In this document: piece by piece, positions 1-5,558 of the stretch
Layout: each line of letters opens with the position of its first letter
Position numbering within the stretch: the stretch's first letter is position 1
From: an uncultured bacterium
GTDB lineage: Bacteria > CALINM01
Reading direction: 5' to 3'
Assembly (NCBI GenBank): GCA_938045315.1
Contig: CALINM010000016.1
Span: 1 to 5,558 of the forward strand
DNA: 5,558 nt
Notes under the pieces: generated by a model
What the model was told of the DNA's origin: nothing
What the model saw: only the letters and a program-made list of their open reading frames with translations
The model's database searches: none
Translations under genes and position numbers: made by a program

Positions 1-177
1 AGAAAAACAATCAGGTTTGTTTTCTTCAAACCATATCCGGGATGGCTCTCTCGGAAACTCTTTTTTATAAGCCTTTATAGTATCTTTGCTTTCTGAATGA
101 ACTGTGATACAGGCAACTTCACATAGCCTGCAACCCATGCAGTATTCTTCTCGTGGATAAACCCTTTTCATACTCAT
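1..177 (-). CDS. 4Fe-4S ferredoxin subunit of glutamate synthase operon (partial)
   Basis: This is the N-terminal 59 codons of an iron-sulfur electron-transfer protein; the 3' end lies outside the window. The ATG at 177 has an AGGAG six bases upstream (184-188), so it is preferred over the second Met two codons later. Residues 13-23 form a C-x2-C-x2-C-x3-C motif (C13, C16, C19, C23) for a [4Fe-4S] cluster, preceded by the basic segment KRVYPREEYC. Another Cys at residue 57 probably begins the next cluster motif. It resembles the HycB/NrfC-like dicluster ferredoxins found beside split glutamate synthases, which are presumed to carry electrons to the FMN/Fe-S subunit. It lies 26 bases after the glutamate synthase gene on the same strand, so co-transcription is very likely. 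Ferredoxin family is confident; the exact electron donor and number of clusters cannot be seen here. Confidence 0.85.
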   Translation of the reverse strand, partial: MSMKRVYPREEYCMGCRLCEVACITVHSESKDTIKAYKKEFPREPSRIWFEENKPDCFS

Positions 178-203
178 TTTAAACTCCTATATTCACTATA
201 AAT

Positions 204-1727
204 TTACTGTCCCGCTGGCAAAACGCCAAGTATCTCCATCTCTTTATCTGTTAATCCTATGGCCCTTAACCTAAGCCTATTGCCTCTCAGTGATTCTAAT
301 GCATTGATACCTAATGCTCCTAATATTTCTTGTATTTCATGCCCCCAGCTCTTGACTAAATTAACTAACTGTTCAGCTGCAATCTCTGGATTAATCCTTT
401 TAGCTAAATATGGATCATTAGTTGCAATACCCCATGGACATTTCCCAGTGTAACATCTCTGGCATAGAGTACATCCAACCGCTTGAAGAGTTGCAGTTCC
501 TATATAGACAGCATCAGCACCAAGAGCAATGGCTTTTAAAACATCTGCGCTTCCTCTTATCCCACCTGAAACAACTATCGATACAGAATTTCTGATACCT
601 TCATCCCTTAATCTTTGATCTACAGCTGCTAAAGCAAGCTCTGCTGGAATTCCCACATGATCTCTTATTATCGTCGGTGATGCACCAGTACCACCCCTAA
701 AACCATCAAGTACGATAATATCTGCACCAGCTCTTGCAATACCAGTTGCTATAGCAGCTGAATTATGTACAGCTGCTATTTTAACACTTACAGGCTTTGT
801 ATAATCAGTGGCCTCTTTCAAAGCGTAAATTAGTTGTCTTAAGTCTTCTATAGAATAAATGTCATGATGAGGTGCTGGGGATAGTGCATCACTACCCTCA
901 GGAATCATCCTGGTTTCTGAGATTGCTCTGGTTACTTTTTCTCCTGGAAGATGTCCACCAATACCGGGTTTTGCTCCCTGACCAATTTTTATCTCTATTG
1001 CTGCTCCCGCATTCAAATATTCTGCATGAACACCAAATCTACCTGATGCGCACTGAACAATAGTCCAGGGTCCATATTCATAAAGGCTCTTATGCAGTCC
1101 ACCTTCCCCCGTGTTATATAGTATTCCCAGCTCCTTTGCAGCCATTGCCATGCCTCTATGAACATTTAGATTTATAGCACCATAGGACATTGCTCCAAAC
1201 ATAATTGGATATTCAATTTTTAGCTGGGGAGTAATTTTAGTTTTTAGTTTTAATTTACCTTCTAATTCTTCAAATTCAAGTTTATCAGGTTTTGATCCTA
1301 AATAAGTTCTTAATTCCATTGGTTCCCTTAGAGGGTCAATAGAAGGGTTTGTAACCTGACAAGCATCGATTAAAAGATGATCCCAGAAGATTTTATAGGG
1401 CTTATCATTACCCATTCCAGTTAGTAAAATGCCACCAGTTTCTCTTTGCTTAATCAATGCCATTCTATGAAAATTTGTCCATAATTCATTTGGCCTAAAA
1501 GTTGATTCATTCAACGTTATCTTCAATGAATCCGTGGGGCACATATATTCACATCTTCTACAACCAACACACTTATGATGATCTGCATTCATTATATTTT
1601 CTGAAGGATCGTAAGAATGGACCTCATAAGAGCACTGCCTCTCACATACCCTACATTGAATACATCTGTCTTTATCCCTCTTAACATAGAACTCATAAAA
1701 GGCCTGGCTTACAGGTTTAAATAACAC
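204..1727 (-). CDS. gltB: Glutamate synthase FMN-binding domain protein with N-terminal ferredoxin module (archaeal-type GltB)
   Basis: This 507-residue protein corresponds to the synthase (central) domain of glutamate synthase, which reductively condenses 2-oxoglutarate with ammonia delivered from glutamine. Residues 22-32 and 53-63 are two C-x2-C-x2-C-x3-C motifs for two [4Fe-4S] clusters. The Glu_synthase barrel covers about 150-490, with family motifs NTGEGG (205-210), IGQGAKPGIGGHLPG (248-262), APHHDIYSIEDL (285-296), GGTGASP (345-351) and SGGIRGSADVLKAIALGAD (387-405) for FMN and substrate binding. C419, C425 and C430 match the [3Fe-4S] pattern C-x5-C-x4-C, with an extra C422. The glutaminase and GXGXG domains of large bacterial GltB are absent, so they are presumably separate genes, perhaps further along this operon. 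The start is GTG, fixed by AGGAGG six bases upstream. It is the first gene after a sigma-54 promoter. Family assignment is firm; in vivo glutamate synthase activity is inferred. Confidence 0.92.
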   Translation of the reverse strand: MLFKPVSQAFYEFYVKRDKDRCIQCRVCERQCSYEVHSYDPSENIMNADHHKCVGCRRCEYMCPTDSLKITLNESTFRPNELWTNFHRMALIKQRETGGILLTGMGNDKPYKIFWDHLLIDACQVTNPSIDPLREPMELRTYLGSKPDKLEFEELEGKLKLKTKITPQLKIEYPIMFGAMSYGAINLNVHRGMAMAAKELGILYNTGEGGLHKSLYEYGPWTIVQCASGRFGVHAEYLNAGAAIEIKIGQGAKPGIGGHLPGEKVTRAISETRMIPEGSDALSPAPHHDIYSIEDLRQLIYALKEATDYTKPVSVKIAAVHNSAAIATGIARAGADIIVLDGFRGGTGASPTIIRDHVGIPAELALAAVDQRLRDEGIRNSVSIVVSGGIRGSADVLKAIALGADAVYIGTATLQAVGCTLCQRCYTGKCPWGIATNDPYLAKRINPEIAAEQLVNLVKSWGHEIQEILGALGINALESLRGNRLRLRAIGLTDKEMEILGVLPAGQ

Positions 1728-1733
1728 AGAAAT

Positions 1734-1739
1734 CCTCCT
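1734..1739 (-). promoter_or_regulatory. Strong Shine-Dalgarno deciding the GTG start of the glutamate synthase gene
   Basis: On the minus strand AGGAGG stands six bases before the GTG at 1727-1725. A full-consensus ribosome binding site at ideal spacing supports the GTG over later ATG codons, and the N-terminal residues it adds lead directly into the first ferredoxin motif. Confidence 0.85.
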
Positions 1740-1770
1740 ATTTCAATAATATGCAAAGCTTATGTCATTC

Positions 1771-1788
1771 TTGCAAAAAAAGGGCCAA
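1771..1788 (-). promoter_or_regulatory. Sigma-54 (RpoN) -24/-12 promoter of the glutamate synthase operon
   Basis: Read on the minus strand the element is TTGGCCCTTTTTTTGCAA. It has the invariant GG (1786-1785) and GC (1774-1773) separated by exactly ten bases, and agrees with the RpoN consensus YTGGCACG-N4-TTGCW except at two positions of the -24 box (C for A, T for G). If C1773 is -12, transcription starts near 1761, giving a leader of about 34 bases that contains the Shine-Dalgarno. Sigma-54 control is common for nitrogen assimilation genes, which fits a glutamate synthase. No clear activator palindrome (NtrC-like) was found upstream, so the activator is unknown. This is a sequence prediction, not a mapped start site. 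Confidence 0.75.
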
Positions 1789-1822
1789 TGATTTGAAGAT
1801 TTTTTATTGATAAAAAGAGCAG

Positions 1823-1850
1823 AAAAAAGGCAAAATTAAAAAAATTTGCC
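1823..1850 (-). terminator. Intrinsic terminator after the GT9 / PPDK-regulator / small basic protein operon
   Basis: On the minus strand GGCAAATT (1850-1843) pairs with AATTTTGCC (1837-1829) with one bulged U, giving an eight-pair stem around a five-base U loop. Six U's follow directly (1828-1823). It begins six bases after the stop codon of the 39-residue gene. Only three pairs are G-C, so the stem is weak by E. coli standards but typical of an AT-rich genome. Confidence 0.6.
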
Positions 1851-1856
1851 TATAAT

Positions 1857-1976
1857 TTAGGCTTTTGATTCTTCTTTATTTTGCCCTGAAAATTTCATTT
1901 TTTCCCTTAATTTCAAAGCTTTCATCCTTCTATGCCTTTTTCTTCTTAATTCTTGCTTTCTTGTACCCTTTCCCAT
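1857..1976 (-). CDS. Small, highly basic hypothetical protein (39 aa)
   Basis: An uninterrupted 39-codon gene begins MGKGTRKQELRRKRHRRMKA and ends in TAA. Sixteen of 39 residues are Lys or Arg, concentrated in residues 3-28 and probably one long amphipathic helix; the tail (29-39) is polar. The ATG has AGGAG six bases upstream (1983-1987), partly overlapping the stop codon of the preceding gene, and only nine bases separate the two, so translation is probably coupled. A terminator follows six bases after the stop. These surroundings make it a real gene despite its size. The family is not recognised with certainty: it looks like the short Arg/Lys-rich proteins annotated as DUF6800 or 'small basic protein' in other phyla, and more distantly like ribosome-associated peptides such as bTHX. 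Binding to RNA, ribosome or nucleoid is a guess from charge alone. Confidence 0.75.
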   Translation of the reverse strand: MGKGTRKQELRRKRHRRMKALKLREKMKFSGQNKEESKA

Positions 1977-1985
1977 TTTCTTCTC

Positions 1986-2804
1986 CTAAAATCTAATTTT
2001 ATCCTTTTTTAAAGTTTTCAAAATTTCTGATGCTGACTCTTCTATAGATTTTTTAGTAACATCAACAATAGGAATTTTGTGTTTCCTAAAAAACTCATTA
2101 GAAAATAGTATTTCTTCATAAACGTTTTTCAAGTTTGCATATTCACTATTCATATTATTGCCAATAATTTTTAAACGTGCTTTTCTAATATCAGATAAAT
2201 ATACAGGATCAATAGTTAGTCCAACAATTTTTCCACTAAGCTTTTTAAAATCTATATTGTATTCTATACCCTTCACTAAAGGAATATTAGCTACTTTCCA
2301 TGTTTCATGGGACAAGTATATTGAAAGAGGTGTTTTCGATGTACGTGAAACTCCCATTAAAACTATATCAGCGTCATAAATTGTCTCTGGATTTTGGCCA
2401 TCATCATGCTTTACAGTATATTCAATAGCTTCTATTCTCTTAAAATATTCTGCATCCATAACATGCTGCGCACCAGGCAATTCTTGCGGTTTTTTAGATA
2501 GATACTGTGAAAAACGATCTACTAGTGGGCCTATAATATCAAATGCATAAACTCTTTGTATTTCAGCCTCTCGTGTTATCAAATTTCTGAACCACTTTTG
2601 AGCAAATGTATAAACTACAAACGCGTTGGAATGAGTTGCCTTTTTTATGATTTCTTTGATTTCCTCAGGTGTTGAAACTTTTGTAAACTTTTGAATTTCC
2701 ACAGAATTACCCTTGAATTGTGCTAAAACTGATAAAATCACTTTTTCAGCAGTTTCTCCTGTAGCATCTGAAACTATGTAAATTCTTAAATTTTCCGATT
2801 TCAA
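1986..2804 (-). CDS. Pyruvate, phosphate dikinase regulatory protein (PDRP; kinase/pyrophosphorylase, DUF299)
   Basis: This cytoplasmic, bifunctional enzyme inactivates its target dikinase by ADP-dependent threonine phosphorylation and reactivates it by Pi-dependent dephosphorylation that releases pyrophosphate. At 272 residues it has the usual full length. Diagnostic features are VSDATGETAE (11-20), the central HDDG (133-136), the P-loop GVSRTSKTPLS (151-161) and the C-terminal DVTKKSIEE segment (248-256). The form SRTSKTPLS is typical of regulators of pyruvate, phosphate dikinase; PEP synthase regulators usually read SRSGKTPT or similar, so PPDK is the likelier target, although no dikinase gene is in the window. 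The start is TTG: an in-frame stop at 2819-2817 excludes extension, and AAGGGGG lies six bases upstream. The TTG overlaps the TGA stop of the upstream glycosyltransferase (TTGA). The next gene, a small basic protein, follows after nine bases. Confidence 0.92.
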   Translation of the reverse strand: MKSENLRIYIVSDATGETAEKVILSVLAQFKGNSVEIQKFTKVSTPEEIKEIIKKATHSNAFVVYTFAQKWFRNLITREAEIQRVYAFDIIGPLVDRFSQYLSKKPQELPGAQHVMDAEYFKRIEAIEYTVKHDDGQNPETIYDADIVLMGVSRTSKTPLSIYLSHETWKVANIPLVKGIEYNIDFKKLSGKIVGLTIDPVYLSDIRKARLKIIGNNMNSEYANLKNVYEEILFSNEFFRKHKIPIVDVTKKSIEESASEILKTLKKDKIRF

Positions 2805-3625
2805 AAAATACCCCCTTTATCAAAAAAAGTAATTACATCCCCGGTAGTTATATTAAAAATATTACCCTCTCTACTTTCCAATACTCTAATATTTCCCCAA
2901 GGTTTATATATTTTAGCTGAAGACGGTCCAAACAAAGCTACCCCTTTTGCATTCATAATTCCTGCTAAATGGCTTATACCACTATCACACCCCAAATAAG
3001 CAATTGCATATGTTAACAAAAAACAAACTTTTTTTAAAGAAAGATTATAGAAAAATACTCTATTATCCATTTTTTCAATTAAATTTTCTTCTGCTTCTCC
3101 TAATAAATAGATACACTTGTACCCCCTCTTATTTACAATCTCTTCGAATTCAAAAAAATTCTCTATTGGCCAGATTTTTTTTATTCCTCCGCTACCAGGA
3201 TGAATCAAAATAAAATCACTTTTAATAATATTAGTAAAATCAGGATAATTGATAAGGGGTAAAAAAATTGGACATTCCGTAAATTGTAAATTTAAACAAT
3301 AAAAAGGATATTCATAAAACCAGATATTATTTTGAATAGCTTTGTAGTAGAAAAAATTTTGTTGTTCCATAAAGTTTTGATCGCTAAAGATGTGAAATTT
3401 TTGAACGCTTTTTAAATACTCAGGTATACACCCATTTATGCAATTAAAAACATCTTTTGAGTCAGCATCTAAAAATTCGATAAAATCAATATCTTGAAAT
3501 AGTTCCCTATATAAATAATTGCCGGCAAAATATATCTTTCTATAGAAGTATCTCAAATTAAAAAGAAGTGGCAAAAAAGAAATTGTATCACCTAATGCAC
3601 CTTTTCTATAAATGAAGATATCCAT
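2801..3625 (-). CDS. Glycosyltransferase family 9 (heptosyltransferase-like) protein
   Basis: The 274-residue product looks like a GT-B fold transferase of the GT9 (WaaC/WaaF/WaaQ) family, which adds heptose or similar sugars to the lipopolysaccharide core at the inner membrane. The N-terminal RKGALGDTISFLPLL (7-21) contains the GxLGD loop; D13 aligns with the proposed catalytic aspartate. The C-terminal half has ILIHPGSGGIKKIWP (139-153) and the nucleotide-sugar site YLGCDSGISHLAG (210-222) followed by ALFGPSS (230-236). It is shorter than typical members (about 320-350), the missing length being mostly in the N-terminal domain, and is rich in Phe, Tyr and Ile. The ATG at 3625 has no visible Shine-Dalgarno, but an in-frame stop at 3646-3644 and the closeness of the GALGD motif support it. 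It heads the minus-strand operon and overlaps the next gene by four bases. Donor and acceptor sugars cannot be told. Confidence 0.83.
   Translation of the reverse strand: MDIFIYRKGALGDTISFLPLLFNLRYFYRKIYFAGNYLYRELFQDIDFIEFLDADSKDVFNCINGCIPEYLKSVQKFHIFSDQNFMEQQNFFYYKAIQNNIWFYEYPFYCLNLQFTECPIFLPLINYPDFTNIIKSDFILIHPGSGGIKKIWPIENFFEFEEIVNKRGYKCIYLLGEAEENLIEKMDNRVFFYNLSLKKVCFLLTYAIAYLGCDSGISHLAGIMNAKGVALFGPSSAKIYKPWGNIRVLESREGNIFNITTGDVITFFDKGGIF
2811..2817 (-). promoter_or_regulatory. Atypical Shine-Dalgarno (AAGGGGG) for the TTG start of the PPDK regulator
   Basis: On the minus strand AAGGGGG lies six bases before TTG at 2804-2802, inside the last codons of the glycosyltransferase gene. An in-frame stop immediately upstream (2819-2817) leaves TTG as the only ordinary start codon before the conserved N-terminal motif. 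The G-run departs from GGAGG, and together with TTG suggests modest or coupled translation. Confidence 0.65.
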
Positions 3626-3686
3626 AAAATGTGATTTAATATTTTACAAAAAAAGTTATTATTGATAAAAAAGTTTTTTCTAACTA
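3626..3686. other. AT-rich divergent intergenic region
   Basis: Between the divergent glycosyltransferase start and the tRNA promoter lies a very AT-rich stretch with A-runs and T-runs, including AAAAAAGTT twice and the near-palindrome AAAAAAGTTTTTT (3668-3680 region). The promoter of the leftward operon must lie here or overlap the tRNA promoter, but I see no convincing -35/-10 pair on the minus strand. Confidence 0.4.
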
Positions 3687-3715
3687 TTGACACAGATTGA
3701 ATAAATTATTATAAT
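3687..3715 (+). promoter_or_regulatory. Perfect-consensus sigma-70 promoter of tRNA-Phe
   Basis: TTGACA at 3687-3692 and TATAAT at 3710-3715 are separated by exactly 17 bases. Transcription should start near 3722, some seven bases before the mature tRNA 5' end at 3729, so only a very short leader is left for RNase P. Both hexamers match the housekeeping consensus at all six positions, as expected for a strongly expressed stable RNA. Confidence 0.92.
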
Positions 3716-3728
3716 CATCAATCACAAT

Positions 3729-3801
<73 letters not shown>

Positions 3802-3839
3802 TTTTTTTTATCATAACCACTAAATCATGGGGAAATAAA

Positions 3840-4901
3840 ATGCAAAAAAAAGTTTATAAAATAGCGGTGATACCAGGGGATGGCACAGGTCCTGAAGTTA
3901 TTTCTGAAGGAGTAAAAGTACTTAAAGCAGTTGGTGAAAAAGAAAACATTGATTTTTCATTTACATATTTTAATTGGGGCGGGGACAATTTTCTCAAAAG
4001 GGGGGAGATTTTACCAGATAATTTCAAAGAACAATTAAAAGATTTCGATGCAATATATTTAGGTGCAATAGGACACCCCGATGTTAAACCAGGTATATTA
4101 GAAAAGGGTATACTACTAAGATTAAGATTTGAATTAGATCAGTATATAAATTTGCGACCCGTGAAATTATACCCCAACGTAGATTGTCCACTTAAAGATA
4201 AAAAGCCTGAAGATATTGATTTTGTTGTTATTAGAGAGAATACTGAAGGATTATATGCAGGCGCCGGAGGGGTACTTAAAAAAGGCACACCCGATGAAGT
4301 GGCTATACAAGAATCTATAAATACCAGAAAAGGTGTTGAAAGATGTATCAGGTATGCCTTTGAGTATACGAGGAAGAGAAATAAAAAGAAAAAGCTTACT
4401 TTATGTGGAAAAACCAATGTACTAACATATGCATTTGATTTATGGGAAAGAACTTTTTATGAAGTTGCCAAAGAGTATCCAGATATACAAACTGATTACG
4501 TTCACGTAGATGCATGTTGTATGTGGATGGTTAAGAATCCTGAATGGTTTGACGTTATAGTAACAGATAATATGTTTGGAGATATAATTACCGATTTAGG
4601 TGCTATGATTCAAGGGGGCATGGGTGTAGCAGCAGGTGGAAATATTAACCCACAGGGACTTTCGATGTTTGAACCAATAGGGGGTTCAGCACCAAAATAT
4701 ACTGGTTTAGGAGTTATAAATCCTATAGCATGTATATTAGCAGGTGAAATGCTTCTTAGATATTTAAACGAAGATGCTGCGGCAAATAGAGTTGAAAATG
4801 CAGTTGTAAAGGTAATAACAACTAAATTAAAGAGCTTATCCGCAGGCAAAATGGGATATTCCACCTCACAGGTAGGTGATCTGGTAGTCGAACATTTGTG
4901 A
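3840..4901 (+). CDS. leuB: 3-isopropylmalate dehydrogenase-like isocitrate/isopropylmalate dehydrogenase
   Basis: This 353-residue cytoplasmic beta-decarboxylating dehydrogenase probably oxidises 3-isopropylmalate to 2-oxoisocaproate in leucine biosynthesis. Family landmarks are the nucleotide loop GDGTGPEV (13-20), [18 protein letters not shown] (92-109, substrate arginines R96 and R106), [12 protein letters not shown] (130-141, R132 and Y139), K191, D224, and the metal-binding [11 protein letters not shown] (244-254, D248 and D252). The coenzyme loop is unusual: [12 protein letters not shown] (278-289) has G281 where most relatives have His, and K286-Y287 where NAD-dependent IPMDHs have Asp-Ile. 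The Lys-Tyr pair is typical of NADP-dependent isocitrate dehydrogenase. Start ATG 3840 has GGGGA about seven bases upstream. The stop overlaps the GTG of the delta-subunit gene. Isocitrate, homoisocitrate or tartrate as substrate cannot be excluded; no other leucine genes are in view, but I recall LeuB proteins of this type from Geobacter-like bacteria. Confidence 0.8.
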   Translation: MQKKVYKIAVIPGDGTGPEVISEGVKVLKAVGEKENIDFSFTYFNWGGDNFLKRGEILPDNFKEQLKDFDAIYLGAIGHPDVKPGILEKGILLRLRFELDQYINLRPVKLYPNVDCPLKDKKPEDIDFVVIRENTEGLYAGAGGVLKKGTPDEVAIQESINTRKGVERCIRYAFEYTRKRNKKKKLTLCGKTNVLTYAFDLWERTFYEVAKEYPDIQTDYVHVDACCMWMVKNPEWFDVIVTDNMFGDIITDLGAMIQGGMGVAAGGNINPQGLSMFEPIGGSAPKYTGLGVINPIACILAGEMLLRYLNEDAAANRVENAVVKVITTKLKSLSAGKMGYSTSQVGDLVVEHL

Positions 4902-5558
4902 GAAATATTAAGAATAATAAACTTTTTCTTATATTAGGTGATAAAAGCTTTCAACAAGAAAAAATTGAGATATTGTTATTATCCTTTTTTGAAAATAAGA
5001 TTTCAGAACAAAATGTTCAAAGATATCTACCAGAAAGACATGACTGGAATAAAATCACTGAACAAGTTTTAACTTATTCTCTTTTTGGAATACCAAGGTT
5101 TTTCATTATAGAAGAAGCAGAAATTTTATCACCGGAAAAAAATATAAAAGACTTACTCAATGCCGCAAAAGAATTCTACCAGTCTGGGGAACTGGAAAAG
5201 GCCTATAAATTTACAATTACATCATTACAGCAAATGGATATCGATGAAAAGGATTACAAAATACTCCAAGAAAACCCCTCGCATGTCACAAAAATTTTGA
5301 ATGAATATATTGATAATAGCGAATTTTGTATAGAGTTGATAAAAAAATTTTCTCTACCAGAAAAATTACCAGAGAAAAATTTTAGCACCCATTTAGTTAG
5401 TTTAATAACTCAAATGCCTGAAGGGCATTATCTTATTATCACTTCAAGTAATTTTGATAAAAGAAAAAAAATTTTTAAAGAACTTCAAAAAATTGCTGTT
5501 ATTTATGAGCAACCCACTGTCAAAAAAGACAATGTGGAACTTAGAAAAAATATTGATA
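4898..5558 (+). CDS. holA: DNA polymerase III delta subunit (partial, 5' part)
   Basis: An open frame of 220 codons runs to the window end without a stop. Its product resembles the N-terminal part of HolA, the clamp-loader subunit that opens the beta sliding clamp. Supporting features are the opening strand and loop KLFLILGDKSFQQEKI (8-23, a degenerate Walker A position), VLTYSLFGIPRFFIIEEAEIL (57-77, matching the usual 'sLFG.rrlvvv..ae.l' pattern), and HYLIITSSNFDKRKKIFKELQK (177-198, matching 'vlv...lDkRkklyk.lkk'). About 80 Lys/Glu/Leu-rich residues (roughly 80-165) separate the last two, far more than usual, suggesting an insertion. GTG at 4898 is the chosen start: it overlaps the leuB stop by four bases (GTGA) and puts the first beta strand at residue 8. 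No clear Shine-Dalgarno is visible, consistent with translational coupling. The C-terminal collar domain is outside the window, so the assignment rests on motif pattern. Confidence 0.75.
   Translation, partial: MRNIKNNKLFLILGDKSFQQEKIEILLLSFFENKISEQNVQRYLPERHDWNKITEQVLTYSLFGIPRFFIIEEAEILSPEKNIKDLLNAAKEFYQSGELEKAYKFTITSLQQMDIDEKDYKILQENPSHVTKILNEYIDNSEFCIELIKKFSLPEKLPEKNFSTHLVSLITQMPEGHYLIITSSNFDKRKKIFKELQKIAVIYEQPTVKKDNVELRKNID

Noticed and set aside
259-1684. Plus-strand open frames at 259-453, 872-1063 and 1502-1684
   Set aside because: They lie opposite the glutamate synthase gene, encode low-complexity Leu/Ser/Pro-rich peptides without recognisable motifs, and lack convincing ribosome sites.
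1748-1776. Possible sigma-70 promoter on the minus strand (TTGCAA-17-CATATT) before the glutamate synthase gene
   Set aside because: Each hexamer matches the consensus at only four of six positions, the -35 overlaps the much better sigma-54 -12 box, and the implied leader would barely contain the Shine-Dalgarno.
2158-3213. Plus-strand open frames at 2158-2379 and 3004-3213
   Set aside because: They are antisense to the PPDK regulator and the glycosyltransferase, whose conserved motifs show the minus strand to be coding.
3660-3680. Repeated AAAAAAGTT and palindrome AAAAAAGTTTTTT as a possible operator or terminator
   Set aside because: The palindrome has no loop and no G-C stem, and such A/T runs are expected by chance in this AT-rich spacer.
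4139-4864. Minus-strand open frames at 4139-4417 and 4610-4864
   Set aside because: They are antisense shadows of the leuB-like gene; the hydrophobic runs are the complement of Lys/Glu-rich codons.

Overview
The window is AT-rich bacterial DNA with tightly packed genes on both strands. A lipopolysaccharide-type GT9 glycosyltransferase points to a Gram-negative cell. A PPDK regulatory protein, a split archaeal-type glutamate synthase and a LeuB of the kind I associate with Geobacter and Deferribacterota make an anaerobic or thermophilic lineage such as Deferribacterota a reasonable guess. That placement comes from recalled family resemblance, not from a search.

Left part (1-1790, minus strand): the start of a glutamate synthase operon. 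The first gene encodes the FMN-binding central domain with an N-terminal two-cluster ferredoxin module. It is followed after 26 bases by an iron-sulfur ferredoxin subunit that runs off the window. A near-consensus sigma-54 promoter (GG-N10-GC) lies just upstream, with a predicted 34-base leader and a strong Shine-Dalgarno in front of a GTG start. This links the operon to RpoN-type, probably nitrogen-responsive, control and is the most informative regulatory signal here.

Middle part (1823-3625, minus strand): a three-gene operon read as GT9 glycosyltransferase, then PPDK regulatory protein (TTG start, 4-base TTGA overlap), then an unrecognised 39-residue, very basic protein, closed by an AT-rich intrinsic terminator. 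Only the terminator and about 35 bases separate it from the sigma-54 promoter of the next operon.

Right part (3687-5558, plus strand): a perfect-consensus sigma-70 promoter (TTGACA-17-TATAAT) drives tRNA-Phe(GAA). Then come a 3-isopropylmalate dehydrogenase-like gene (leucine biosynthesis) and, overlapping it by 4 bases (GTGA), the 5' part of a DNA polymerase III delta subunit gene (holA), cut by the window end. No strong separate promoter is visible for leuB-holA, so read-through from the tRNA promoter is plausible.

I see no phage, transposon, CRISPR, toxin-antitoxin or defence genes, and no clear sign of a wholly new system. The notable items are the sigma-54 promoter, the small basic protein, the mixed coenzyme-loop residues of the LeuB-like enzyme, and an apparent insertion in the delta subunit.
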